NCBI RefSeq assembly: GCF_018917145.1
Contig: NZ_JAHLOD010000001.1
Coordinates: forward strand, 118,537 to 182,536
DNA: 64,000 nt
Reading direction: 5' to 3'
Source of the DNA: Clostridium bornimense
GTDB taxonomy: Bacteria; Bacillota; Clostridia; Clostridiales; Clostridiaceae
Shown here in pieces: positions 8,228-17,127 of the stretch (position 1 is the first letter of the stretch; each line of letters opens with the position of its first letter). A program made the translations under genes and the position numbers. Below the pieces are notes generated by a model. It searched no databases. It saw nothing but the letters and a program-made list of their open reading frames with translations, and was not told the DNA's origin.

Positions 8228-9370
8228 TCATAATATATTTAGCTCTTCTATTAGACTAAAATTAATAATTCTATCTTCAATATTACACTGCTCTAATTGA
8301 TTGTATATATCTACAAAATACATAGATGCAATTATTATTCTATAAGATTTATATTTATCATCTGCTAAATTATCACAATTTATAATAGGAATATTATTAA
8401 TCTCTTTTCCCCACAGATCAGGATTATTATCGCAGAATGCTACTACTGAAAAGCCACTTTCTTCAATATATCTTTTTACAATTCTTCCACCTTGCGATGA
8501 CCCAAATATTATTATCTCTTCTTTATCTCTTAACTTCTGCTTTAAAATATTCTCTATATTTATATTAAAATTCAATTCACTTATAAACTGTAATAAAAAT
8601 AAAGTCTGTATGTTTTCAAAAGATATGTTTATAAGTTTATTTTTAGGATACTTATCATTTATGTATTCTTTAGTCCTAGCTACTTCCATAAGTAAATCAT
8701 TATAGTATTTTACCTTTTTTTGTTTAGTTGTGCTTTTATCATGTTGCACATAATAATAAAAAGATTCTTTAAAATTATATATACTTTTAGCACAACTAAA
8801 AGCTTTTATAATTACATAAATATCTTCATAATAACATCCTTCTTTAAAAAATATATTATTCTCTATAAAAAGTTTACGCTTAAAAATCTTATTCCAAACA
8901 GCAAAAGTATTTTTTCCTTTAATAATACTAAGTATAGCTTCTTCTGAATTTAATTGCCCAGAATCAACAATACTTATTTCTTTTATTATATTTCCATCTT
9001 CATTAACAATTTTTGTTCCACAAGTAACAATATCATAATCATTACTTATAGCTTTATAGTACATAGATGACATCATATTATAATCTATGTAATCATCTGC
9101 ATCAATAAAACCTATATACTCACCTTTTGCAATTTTAATACCAAGATTTCTTGCTGCCCCTTGTCCTTTATTTTCTTGATTTATTATATAAATATTTTCA
9201 AATCTAGACTTATATCCTTCAACTATTTCTAAACTATTATCTTCTGATCCATCATTTATTATTATTACTTCTATTCCAGCTAAATCTTGCTTCATTACAG
9301 ATTCCAAACACTTTTCTAAATATTTTTCACAGTTATATACAGGTACAATTAAGCTAATTTTAATACTCAT
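8228..9370 (-). CDS. Family 2 glycosyltransferase with C-terminal Rossmann module
   Basis: 380 residues, 12 bases upstream of the next glycosyltransferase. Classic GT2 features: ISLIVPVYNCEKYLEKCLES, VIIINDGSEDNS, GQGAARNLGIKIAKGEYIGF and FIDADDYID (about 93-101) with the metal-binding DAD. FKEGCYYEDIYVIIKAF (about 177-193) carries the probable catalytic acidic pair. The C-terminal 95 residues form the recurring Rossmann module: EEIIIFGSSQGGRI, VVAFCDNNPDLWGKEI, IIIASMYF. No membrane helix, so it acts in the cytosol. Donor sugar not predictable. Confidence 0.83.
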   Translation of the reverse strand: MSIKISLIVPVYNCEKYLEKCLESVMKQDLAGIEVIIINDGSEDNSLEIVEGYKSRFENIYIINQENKGQGAARNLGIKIAKGEYIGFIDADDYIDYNMMSSMYYKAISNDYDIVTCGTKIVNEDGNIIKEISIVDSGQLNSEEAILSIIKGKNTFAVWNKIFKRKLFIENNIFFKEGCYYEDIYVIIKAFSCAKSIYNFKESFYYYVQHDKSTTKQKKVKYYNDLLMEVARTKEYINDKYPKNKLINISFENIQTLFLLQFISELNFNINIENILKQKLRDKEEIIIFGSSQGGRIVKRYIEESGFSVVAFCDNNPDLWGKEINNIPIINCDNLADDKYKSYRIIIASMYFVDIYNQLEQCNIEDRIINFSLIEELNIL

Positions 9371-9417
9371 TTTTTCACCTTTTATCCATTACTTAATTCT
9401 TTATATTACATCGTCTA

Positions 9418-11247
9418 TTATTTTCTTTGATAAATAATTACCTCATAATCATATTTCCTATTATAAATTCTACTTTCTTCTATAACATATTCTTTAAATT
9501 CATCAAATTCAGAATCTTTTTCTCTTCTATTTATAAAAATTATCTTACCCATAATTTTTAATTTTTTTATAATCATTAATATGTTATCAGATTCTTCTCT
9601 ACTTTCTTCATTACATTTATATACTATATAATCATATCTTCTATCAAAGGTATCACTTTCATTGAAAAAATGCCTTGATTCTATATTTATAACCTTAATC
9701 TTTGGATTTTCACCATGTAATTCACTGTTATATAAAAACTCTTTCTCACATATGCTACGAATCCACTTTTCAAAATCAACATCAATATACTTTTCGAAAT
9801 ATTTATAAATAAATTTATATTCCTTCTCATTTTCTATTATTAAAAAATCATCATTTGAAACTACAAAATCTATATTTTCAATATAATTCATTTCTTTCAG
9901 TTGTATCATTATATGTTTGTAATACATAGAGCATATAAAAATAAAAGGTTTGTTCTTTTTATCTTTTAACATTTTAGGAGGTATTACACTCTGTCCTCTC
10001 ACTTGACTTCCCCATTTTCTCTCATCATTATCTATATACCCATTGATACAAATCTTTTTTTCTTTAAGAAATTCACTATATCGTTGTCCATATACTCCAG
10101 TTCCCCATATAAATACTTCTCTATCTTTGTCCAAACAATAATTACAATTTACTCTATTATATTCCTTGCTTCTTTCACTAATAGATTTGTATTTAGTTAA
10201 GTTCTTACTAGAAGTTCCTTCGACAACTTCCAATGTAGCTTCTAAAAACTTCCTACCATTTCGAATATCAGGCTCTAAATAACTTCCTTCTCCCCACTCA
10301 TTCCATGCATTAATAAATATAATTTGTTCATCCTCAGGATATTTTTTAACTTTATCTATGCAAGAAGTCAACCATTCTTTATATAATTCACTATCTTCAT
10401 TTTGTATTATCGTAGCATCTAATATCTTTCTTGCAGTTGTATCCCATGAAGGAAATATACACGGAAAAGTTCTTATTTTATTATCATACTCTTTATTAAT
10501 ATAATATTTTGCTACATCAACATATGAATATGTCTTAACAGTAGGAATTGCACATTCATTTGTTCGAGCAAATTCTATTTCCGGACCTGGTGTCCTATCA
10601 TACACTGCATCATATCCATAATTTATAAGCTCATCACTATTAAAGCAACCCCATTCCATAGCTACTATATAAGCATCAATTAATCCATTTTTTTTAACTA
10701 ATTCTCTTATTTGATTTATTCGTAGCTTTATATCACTAAAATTTCTAGGCTTATGTATTATAAATAAAGGCTTTCCATTAATTTTTATATACCTATCATC
10801 CTTAAAAAATTTCACCAACCATTGAATATGTTCTTCAGGACTATATTTATTATCATCGATTTTCATTAATACTTCACTATCTTGTCCATCCCATGTTCTA
10901 CTCCAATTCTCATTAGCCCAACAAAAGCAAAATGGTTGATCTAAATCCCTACATTCTAATAATTTCATTATTGGTTCATGTAACATTAGTTCTCCATTAA
11001 ACCAATAGTGATAATAGCAAAACCCATATATTCCATATTGTTTTGCTAAGTTCTGTTGCGCAAGCATACTTTCCTTTAATCTCAAATCATAAAATCCCAA
11101 ATCTGATGGTATTTTAGGTTGATAATGTCCCTCATAAAGAGGTTTACCTTGTGCAACATATGACCATTCAGTAAAACCTTTTCCCCACCATAAATCATTC
11201 ATTTCATTTGGAGAGTATTGTGGTAAATAAAATGTAATCGCCTTCAT
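9418..11247 (-). CDS. WbsX-like (GH99-like) glycan protein with Rossmann module and C-terminal extension
   Basis: 609 residues. The first about 350 match the WbsX/GH99-like family of polysaccharide loci: ITFYLPQYSPNEMNDLWWG-KGFTEW near the start, GFCYYHYWFNG, FCFCWANENWSRTWDG, and IIFINAWNEWGEGSYLEPD near residues 310-328. Members are treated as glycosyltransferases or glycan-processing enzymes. Residues about 378-475 are the Rossmann module (REVFIWGTGVYGQRY, GYIDNDERKWG). The last about 135 residues include FDRRYDYIVYKCNEES and MIIKKLKIMGKIIFINRR, which loosely resemble the C-terminal half of a SAM methyltransferase, but the SAM-binding half is not visible. Role in flagellar glycan assembly is inferred from context. 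Confidence 0.78.
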   Translation of the reverse strand: MKAITFYLPQYSPNEMNDLWWGKGFTEWSYVAQGKPLYEGHYQPKIPSDLGFYDLRLKESMLAQQNLAKQYGIYGFCYYHYWFNGELMLHEPIMKLLECRDLDQPFCFCWANENWSRTWDGQDSEVLMKIDDNKYSPEEHIQWLVKFFKDDRYIKINGKPLFIIHKPRNFSDIKLRINQIRELVKKNGLIDAYIVAMEWGCFNSDELINYGYDAVYDRTPGPEIEFARTNECAIPTVKTYSYVDVAKYYINKEYDNKIRTFPCIFPSWDTTARKILDATIIQNEDSELYKEWLTSCIDKVKKYPEDEQIIFINAWNEWGEGSYLEPDIRNGRKFLEATLEVVEGTSSKNLTKYKSISERSKEYNRVNCNYCLDKDREVFIWGTGVYGQRYSEFLKEKKICINGYIDNDERKWGSQVRGQSVIPPKMLKDKKNKPFIFICSMYYKHIMIQLKEMNYIENIDFVVSNDDFLIIENEKEYKFIYKYFEKYIDVDFEKWIRSICEKEFLYNSELHGENPKIKVINIESRHFFNESDTFDRRYDYIVYKCNEESREESDNILMIIKKLKIMGKIIFINRREKDSEFDEFKEYVIEESRIYNRKYDYEVIIYQRK

Positions 11248-11372
11248 ATTTTGCTCCTTTATTTCATCTTCTGTTAATTTAATATTGATATTAAATATAG
11301 TTCCCTATATATTTTTTAACACTTATGTTAAATACTTATTTTTTTCTTCATTATGTCATATTTCTAATATTA

Positions 11373-13157
11373 TTAAATTTTATTCCTAAATTCATCACAG
11401 TTACCTATAACATCTATAATGTTTTTATTCTCATTGTCTAAATCGTATAATTCTTCTACTCCATCATCATATCTAACATATTTTTTATCCATAGTTGTTA
11501 TAACTGTATATCCTTTTATAAATTTACTCCCCAAAGCTTCTATAAATTTTCTATCATTTAAATAAAATAATGAATGTATAGCATCTCTTTCTGATTTAAC
11601 ATATTCTGATTTTAACCTACTTCTCTTTTCTATATACGACTTATCAATAATACTTGAAATTAATTTTCCAAAATCTTTTTTATCAAATAAATCTTCAATA
11701 ACTTCTTTATTTAAATCCTTACCATTAATTATTAATGGAGTATGTAAAACTTCATCATACCATGTAAAAGTATGTGTATACGCACTATACTCTCCTATAC
11801 ATTGTCCATGATCACTAGTTAAAATAGTGTATATACTATCCGATAACATATTCATATAATACCCTAATTGTGTATCTATATATTTAATAGTCTCCATGTA
11901 TTGTTCTCTCATATCTATTTTTTCTTTATATATTTCATTTTGTATAACATTCATTACCTTAGCCTTTTCATAATATCCACACATATATGGAGTATGAGTT
12001 TCATTAAAATGAAATATATACATAACCTTGGAATCCATATTGCATAAATACGTTAACATTCTCCATAATTGAACAGTACAACTTTCAAAGCACTCAGTTT
12101 CTACCCTTAAATTTTTTATATTTATATTATCTGGAACTAATCTTGTCATAGATTCATTAACAATATAATATCCATTATCTAATGCACTTGATATTAGTTC
12201 ACTTTCTTTATAACTTAAAACATAATTATCATTCATATATTTTTCATCATAATTAATTAATTTTCCAGCTAACATTGAATATAAAGCTGCTTTTGTATAA
12301 GTTGAATTTGCAATAGCTTTTGTATAAAATAAAGATTCATTACTTATCTTATGTAAATATTCATATTTATTGTCAAATCTTCTTATATCATTTATTTCTT
12401 TATATCTTAATGCATCACTAATTATTATTATCATATCTTCTTTATTTCTATTTTGTAGATGTATTCTAATAGTCTCAAACAAAGAATCTAATTCCTTTAT
12501 AAATTCATCATATCTTTGCCCCTTATAATCATTTTCCTTGTAAATTTCTATAAAATATTTTGCGTGTATGATATCATATATATTCAAATACTTTTTGATT
12601 ATAGCCTGCAATATCTTTTCTTTAATCTCTTCATCTTTTTCTTTTTCATATATATTTTTCATCAAAAATAAAAATATGCTTAAATAACTATTTTGTTGAT
12701 AATCACCATCAAACTTTTCCCATATATACCATGGACAATTTTCAACATTAAATTCACTTATACTCTCATATAAATCTATATACTTATAATTTAATCTTTC
12801 TAGCTCTAATTTTATTTCTTTTTCATACTTTGGCGATGAAATTACTACAGCATCTATTTCATATTGAGATATCATATCTACAGAAACAATCTCAATATTT
12901 GATAGTTTCTTACCTTGCAGTGCAGGATTTTTATCAATCAAACATCTTACCTTTTTCTTACTGACTTCTACTATATCTAATAATTTTTCTGTATGCTCTC
13001 CAGCTCCCCATATTGCAATATTGTAATTATCATCAATACTATTCCATGTTTCTATTATATTTCTTTCAATATACTCACCAAGAATTTCATATCCATTTCC
13101 TTTAGATATCAAATCATATCTATTTAATATTTCATCATATAAAGAGCTTATATCCAC
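11373..13157 (-). CDS. Cytosolic alkaline-phosphatase-superfamily (sulfatase/LTA-synthase-like) protein with N-terminal Rossmann module
   Basis: 594 residues from a GTG start 7 bases after AGGAGG. Residues about 45-135 are the Rossmann module (YNIAIWGAGEHTEKL, LIDKNPALQGKKL, DAVVISSP). Residues about 240-500 form an alkaline-phosphatase-superfamily fold: IIIISDALR (metal-binding D248), the nucleophile region ANSTYTKAALYSMLAG (T286 or T288), FNETHTPY (H388, as in LtaS/EptA-type transferases), SDHGQ (D449/H450) and EVLHTP (H472). No signal peptide or membrane helices, unlike LtaS or EptA, so it acts inside the cell. It lies directly downstream of the nucleotidyltransferase of the phosphonate cassette. 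A phospho- or phosphonotransferase, or a hydrolase, working on the glycan is inferred. Confidence 0.72.
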   Translation of the reverse strand: MDISSLYDEILNRYDLISKGNGYEILGEYIERNIIETWNSIDDNYNIAIWGAGEHTEKLLDIVEVSKKKVRCLIDKNPALQGKKLSNIEIVSVDMISQYEIDAVVISSPKYEKEIKLELERLNYKYIDLYESISEFNVENCPWYIWEKFDGDYQQNSYLSIFLFLMKNIYEKEKDEEIKEKILQAIIKKYLNIYDIIHAKYFIEIYKENDYKGQRYDEFIKELDSLFETIRIHLQNRNKEDMIIIISDALRYKEINDIRRFDNKYEYLHKISNESLFYTKAIANSTYTKAALYSMLAGKLINYDEKYMNDNYVLSYKESELISSALDNGYYIVNESMTRLVPDNINIKNLRVETECFESCTVQLWRMLTYLCNMDSKVMYIFHFNETHTPYMCGYYEKAKVMNVIQNEIYKEKIDMREQYMETIKYIDTQLGYYMNMLSDSIYTILTSDHGQCIGEYSAYTHTFTWYDEVLHTPLIINGKDLNKEVIEDLFDKKDFGKLISSIIDKSYIEKRSRLKSEYVKSERDAIHSLFYLNDRKFIEALGSKFIKGYTVITTMDKKYVRYDDGVEELYDLDNENKNIIDVIGNCDEFRNKI

Positions 13158-13196
13158 TTCAATTCCTCCTATGATATACCAATATATTTCTAATTG

Positions 13197-13895
13197 CTAT
13201 TTTATTATATAGTTATAATCTTCTTCATCATCTACTTCAGTACATATTTCATCTTTAATATATAGTGGATTTAGTTTTATATCACCTTTTTCTAACAAAT
13301 TATTCAATATTTCTTCTGCATAAATTGTTACATTATTTTTTCGTACACTATCTTCTATTCCTTTTATCCATACTTCAAAAGATTCCTTATTAAATTTATA
13401 TATAGGAAAGCAATTTTTAGACTTTTCAGTATATAAATTTACTGCTATCTTCATAACATTACTATTTAATATCTCACATTTAAAATCTTTACTAGATAAC
13501 TGTCCATCTTTTCTAACTACTACCAAATTTTCTTTACCTTCAAGAATTCTTTTTAAAATACTTTCATGAAAAACCATATCACCATGTAATAAAATTACAT
13601 CGTCTTTTATAAACTCTCTTACCTTGTATAAAGAATAAATATAATTTGTAGTTTCAAACAACTCATTAAAAACCAAATCAACATTATAATCTTTTTTATC
13701 TATATAATCTTCTAATATATCTTTTTTATATCCTGTTGTAATAAGTATGTTATCTATACCATATTTATTTAAAATCTGTATCTGTCTATCTAAAATAGTA
13801 TCTACTTCATTAATCTTAACCAAACACTTTGGCTTATCTTTCGTTAACTTACCTAGTCTTGTTCCTTTTCCCGAATTTAATATAATAGCTTGCAT
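13197..13895 (-). CDS. Nucleotidyltransferase, LicC/PntC-like (probable phosphonate CMP-activating enzyme)
   Basis: 232 residues of the NTP-transferase fold. The N-terminal signature LNSGKGTRLGKLTKDKPKCL (6-25) is that of sugar- and choline-phosphate nucleotidyltransferases; FNELFETTNYIYSLY (76-90) resembles the E-T-N-N-x-x-S-L segment of LicC, HGDMVF supplies the metal Asp (D106), and the C-terminal EVDDEEDY gives the second acidic cluster. PntC enzymes of this family make CMP-2-aminoethylphosphonate in phosphonate loci. It follows the phosphonopyruvate decarboxylase gene with 2 bases between. Because the local cassette has a dehydrogenase and no transaminase, the expected product is CMP-2-hydroxyethylphosphonate (inference). 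Confidence 0.78.
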   Translation of the reverse strand: MQAIILNSGKGTRLGKLTKDKPKCLVKINEVDTILDRQIQILNKYGIDNILITTGYKKDILEDYIDKKDYNVDLVFNELFETTNYIYSLYKVREFIKDDVILLHGDMVFHESILKRILEGKENLVVVRKDGQLSSKDFKCEILNSNVMKIAVNLYTEKSKNCFPIYKFNKESFEVWIKGIEDSVRKNNVTIYAEEILNNLLEKGDIKLNPLYIKDEICTEVDDEEDYNYIIK

Positions 13896-13897
13896 TA

Positions 13898-15025
13898 TTA
13901 TCCCTCAATCTCTTTCATAAACATATATTTATTTTCAATAGGCGATATTGTAGGTCGTCCTAAATCTTTTCTTGATCCACTTTTTATCATAACTTCTATA
14001 AAAACTGAACCATCAAAATTATTAATATCTTTTAGAGCATTAATTAAACTTTCTTCTGTATCTACTTTTATAACTTTACTATAATTACAAGCTTTAGCTA
14101 TATCACAAAAATCAATTTCATATCCTACTGTTTTTTGACCACCTACTGATTCATGACACCCATTATTTAATACAATATGTCTGAGATTATTTACTTTCAT
14201 GGAATTTACAATTGATAATCCACCTAAATGCATTAATGCAGCTCCATCTCCATCTAAACAATATACGACTCTTTCTTTTTTTCTAGCTGCTATTGAAATT
14301 GCAACTTGAGAAGCATGTCCCATGGATCCTACCATTAACAAGTCCTTACTATGACATTGTTTCTTTTTTTCTCTTAACTCAAAAAGCTCTCTTGATGTCT
14401 TTCCTGTAGTTGATATAAAAATTGATTTTTTTTCACAATTACTTATTATAATGTCTATTGCATTTTCACGAGATAGTGTATAGTTACTAATTTCTATATC
14501 TTTTTTGTAGTTATATTCCTCATAACAATTCTGCTCAACTACAAACGCATAAGGGCTTTTATTTTTATTCATATACTGATATGCCTCTTTAATATACTTC
14601 TTCATATCATCACTTGTAGTGTTTGCGGTTAAAATAACATAAGGTATCTTTAAAACATTTAATAATCCTAAAGTAATTTCTCCCATAAACTTATGTTGAG
14701 GCTCATCTTTAATTCCTGGCATACCACGCCATCCAACCATAAGTAGCATAGGAATAGAGTATACTTCTTCTGCTACTAAAGATGTTATTGGATTCACAGC
14801 ATTGCCCAATCCAGAATTTTGCATATAAACTACTGGTATATTACCAGTAGCTAAATAATCTCCAGTAGCTAAAGCTATAGCATTTCCTTCATTAGCTGCT
14901 ATTATATTCATACTTTTACTACTTAAATAATTATTCAATTCTTTAAGTAACGAATCAGGAACTCCTGTAAAAAAATTTATAGAATATTTGCTTAATTCAT
15001 TACAAAACTCATCTACTTTTATCAT
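13898..15025 (-). CDS. aepY: Phosphonopyruvate decarboxylase
   Basis: 375 residues, thiamine-diphosphate enzyme that converts 3-phosphonopyruvate to phosphonoacetaldehyde and CO2; this irreversible step pulls the unfavourable PEP mutase reaction forward. INFFTGVPDSLLKEL (16-30), ANEGNAIALATGDYLATG (44-61, with the conserved Glu that activates ThDP) and YCLDGDGAALMHLGGL with NNGCHESVGGQKTVG (GDG...NN magnesium/ThDP motif) are all present and match phosphonopyruvate decarboxylase rather than sulfopyruvate decarboxylase. It starts 1 base after aepX stops. Full length for the single-chain form. Confidence 0.9.
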   Translation of the reverse strand: MIKVDEFCNELSKYSINFFTGVPDSLLKELNNYLSSKSMNIIAANEGNAIALATGDYLATGNIPVVYMQNSGLGNAVNPITSLVAEEVYSIPMLLMVGWRGMPGIKDEPQHKFMGEITLGLLNVLKIPYVILTANTTSDDMKKYIKEAYQYMNKNKSPYAFVVEQNCYEEYNYKKDIEISNYTLSRENAIDIIISNCEKKSIFISTTGKTSRELFELREKKKQCHSKDLLMVGSMGHASQVAISIAARKKERVVYCLDGDGAALMHLGGLSIVNSMKVNNLRHIVLNNGCHESVGGQKTVGYEIDFCDIAKACNYSKVIKVDTEESLINALKDINNFDGSVFIEVMIKSGSRKDLGRPTISPIENKYMFMKEIEG

Positions 15026-15026
15026 A

Positions 15027-15956
15027 TTATTCTCCTCCAGGTATAAGAGTAAGAATTTCTTTTATTGGCATACATAAGTCATTTGTTTCAAAACTTCTTT
15101 CATTATCTAATATACTTTCAGCTGCTTTTACCATTGCAGGATATGCACTACGCAATAAATGATTAGCATAAACTACTATATTAACACCCATATCTTTTAA
15201 TTCTTTTTCACTTATGTGATTATATGTTGTAGGTACAACTAGTAACGGCACTCTATTTTCAAATTTATTGTACTTATTACAGAACTCTTTAATTTCATCT
15301 CCTGAACTTTCTCTACTATGTATCATTATTCCATCAGAACCTGCTTCAATATATGCTTTTGCTCTTTCTAAAGCATCATCCATTCCCTTTTCTAATATTA
15401 AACTTTCAATCCTTGCAATTATCATGAAATCATCAGTAATTAATGACTTCTTAGCTAATGAAATTTTATTAGAAAACTCCTCGATGGAAGCCTGTGTTTG
15501 GGATACATCTACCCCAAATAATGAATTCTTTTTAAGTCCAACTTTATCTTCTATTACAATAGCAGATACCCCTAGTCTTTCTAATGTCTTCACTGTAAAT
15601 TTTAAATGTTCTGCTTCTCCACCAGTATCTCCATCAACAATAATTGGCTTAGTAGTAACCTCCATAATATCATTTATTGTATTTGTTCTCGATGTAAAGT
15701 CTACCAATTCAATATCTGGTTTCCCTTTAGCTGTAGAGTCGCATAAACTACTAACCCACATACCACCAAATTCCTTAACTTCATTATCTCGACGTATTTT
15801 AGTCTTTTCTACTATTAACCCTGTAAGACCATTATGTGCCTCTAAAATTCTTATGAATCCTTCTTCTTTAATAATTCTCTTTAGAGCTTTTCTTCTTGTT
15901 TCTGGCATTATACCTTTGCTGATATTTTCTTCAACTCTAACATTATCTTTTATCAT
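15027..15956 (-). CDS. aepX: Phosphoenolpyruvate phosphomutase
   Basis: 309 residues, isocitrate-lyase/PEP-mutase superfamily. PEP mutase makes the C-P bond, turning PEP into phosphonopyruvate. The diagnostic EDK-x5-NS motif is intact (E136-D137-K138 ... N144-S145), which separates PEP mutase from isocitrate lyase and oxaloacetate hydrolases. VDGDTGGEAEH (about 108-118) carries the magnesium-binding acids, and WVSSLCDS precedes it as in the family. GGAGG lies 9 bases before the ATG. With aepY one base downstream and a dehydrogenase just upstream, this is a phosphonate biosynthetic cassette inside the glycan island. Confidence 0.93.
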   Translation of the reverse strand: MIKDNVRVEENISKGIMPETRRKALKRIIKEEGFIRILEAHNGLTGLIVEKTKIRRDNEVKEFGGMWVSSLCDSTAKGKPDIELVDFTSRTNTINDIMEVTTKPIIVDGDTGGEAEHLKFTVKTLERLGVSAIVIEDKVGLKKNSLFGVDVSQTQASIEEFSNKISLAKKSLITDDFMIIARIESLILEKGMDDALERAKAYIEAGSDGIMIHSRESSGDEIKEFCNKYNKFENRVPLLVVPTTYNHISEKELKDMGVNIVVYANHLLRSAYPAMVKAAESILDNERSFETNDLCMPIKEILTLIPGGE

Positions 15957-15975
15957 TAGTTTATTCCTCCAAAAC

Positions 15976-17112
15976 TTATTTAATTTTATATATTATATTT
16001 TTTGTTTCATCATTTGTAATTTTTATAGGATTATTATCACTTCTTCCTATAACATTAGCATTTTTGCAAATTTCATCTATATCATCAACCTTAAATCCAT
16101 AATAATCTAAGTTTGTCTCTATTTTACATAAGTCACATATATCTTTTATCCATATTTTTAATTCACTACTATCCATATTTCCTAACACAGTTTTTAACTT
16201 TTCTATCTCCTCAATGTGATGATAATTTAATTCATATACATGTGGTAATATTATTCCCACTGCAAGCCCATGTGGAATATCGTATTTCATAGTTAATATG
16301 TAGGAAATGGCATGTCCTAAAGTAGTTCTAGACTTACTTATACTTTTACCAGCAAACATGCTTGCAATAAGCAATTTTTCTTTATATCTAACATCTTCTG
16401 GATTCTTTATAGCTAATTCTAAATTTTTAATAATTAACTCTATGGATATAAGGGAATATATTCTTGAAATATCATTTCCTCTTTTAGCCCAATATCCTTC
16501 AACGCCATGACTTAATGCATCTAAAGCTGTTATTACTACTTGAGCCTTTGGTAACGACATTATTAAGTTAACATCCAATAATGCTATATCAGGATATAAA
16601 CTTATATCATCAACAGAATATTTTTTCTTATTATTTTTATCCCATACCACTGCGAAAGGTGTAACTTCAGATCCTGTTCCTACAGTTGTTGGTATCGCTA
16701 TTAATTTATATCTTTTTCTATTTTCTTTGTACTTACCTTCCAAAATGTACTTATCAAACTCATCTCTACTTAATAAATCTACATTTCTAGTTATAGAAAA
16801 GATTTTTGCTGTATCTAATACACTTCCTCCGCCAATAGCAATAATTACTTCAAATTTAAACTTTTTAATTATATTATAACCATCATAAATTTCATCAATA
16901 GATGGATTACTATTATTTACTCTATAAACAAATACATTATATTCAGCAAGCTTTTCATGTATTATAGAATAATATTTACTTTTCTCAAATGACTTCTTAC
17001 CTATAACCAAAAGTACACTTTTTGTTTCAGAAAAAGTATCCTGTAATATAGTTCCTATATCCATTACTCCACCCTGTTTAATCAAAACTTTCACAGGATT
17101 ATAATATTCCAT
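15976..17112 (-). CDS. Iron-dependent alcohol dehydrogenase, probable phosphonoacetaldehyde reductase
   Basis: 378 residues of the group III (iron-type) alcohol dehydrogenase family. IAIGGGSVLDTAKI (about 92-105) binds NAD(P); IPTTVGTGSEVTPFAV (about 141-156) is the family signature; the metal ligands are expected in ITALDALSHGVEGY, TTLGHAISY and IPHGLAVG. Directly upstream of aepX and aepY, it is best read as the PhpC-like enzyme that reduces phosphonoacetaldehyde to 2-hydroxyethylphosphonate. No aminotransferase of the AEP-forming type accompanies the cassette (PseC is of a different family). Substrate is inferred from position; enzyme class is secure. Confidence 0.85.
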   Translation of the reverse strand: MEYYNPVKVLIKQGGVMDIGTILQDTFSETKSVLLVIGKKSFEKSKYYSIIHEKLAEYNVFVYRVNNSNPSIDEIYDGYNIIKKFKFEVIIAIGGGSVLDTAKIFSITRNVDLLSRDEFDKYILEGKYKENRKRYKLIAIPTTVGTGSEVTPFAVVWDKNNKKKYSVDDISLYPDIALLDVNLIMSLPKAQVVITALDALSHGVEGYWAKRGNDISRIYSLISIELIIKNLELAIKNPEDVRYKEKLLIASMFAGKSISKSRTTLGHAISYILTMKYDIPHGLAVGIILPHVYELNYHHIEEIEKLKTVLGNMDSSELKIWIKDICDLCKIETNLDYYGFKVDDIDEICKNANVIGRSDNNPIKITNDETKNIIYKIK

Positions 17113-17127
17113 TTTTTCACCTCTACT

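Noticed and set aside
13197..13895. The nucleotidyltransferase as PseF (CMP-pseudaminic acid synthetase)
   Set aside because: Its GKGTRLGKLTKDKPKCL start and FETTNYIYSL segment fit LicC/PntC-type enzymes, not the NeuA/PseF family.
15027..15956. aepX as a methylisocitrate lyase or oxaloacetate hydrolase
   Set aside because: The EDK-x5-NS motif specific to PEP mutase is complete and a phosphonopyruvate decarboxylase follows.
15268..16110. A 280-codon plus-strand frame opposite aepX and the dehydrogenase
   Set aside because: Composition is that of the complement of coding DNA, it spans two real genes, and has no family resemblance.
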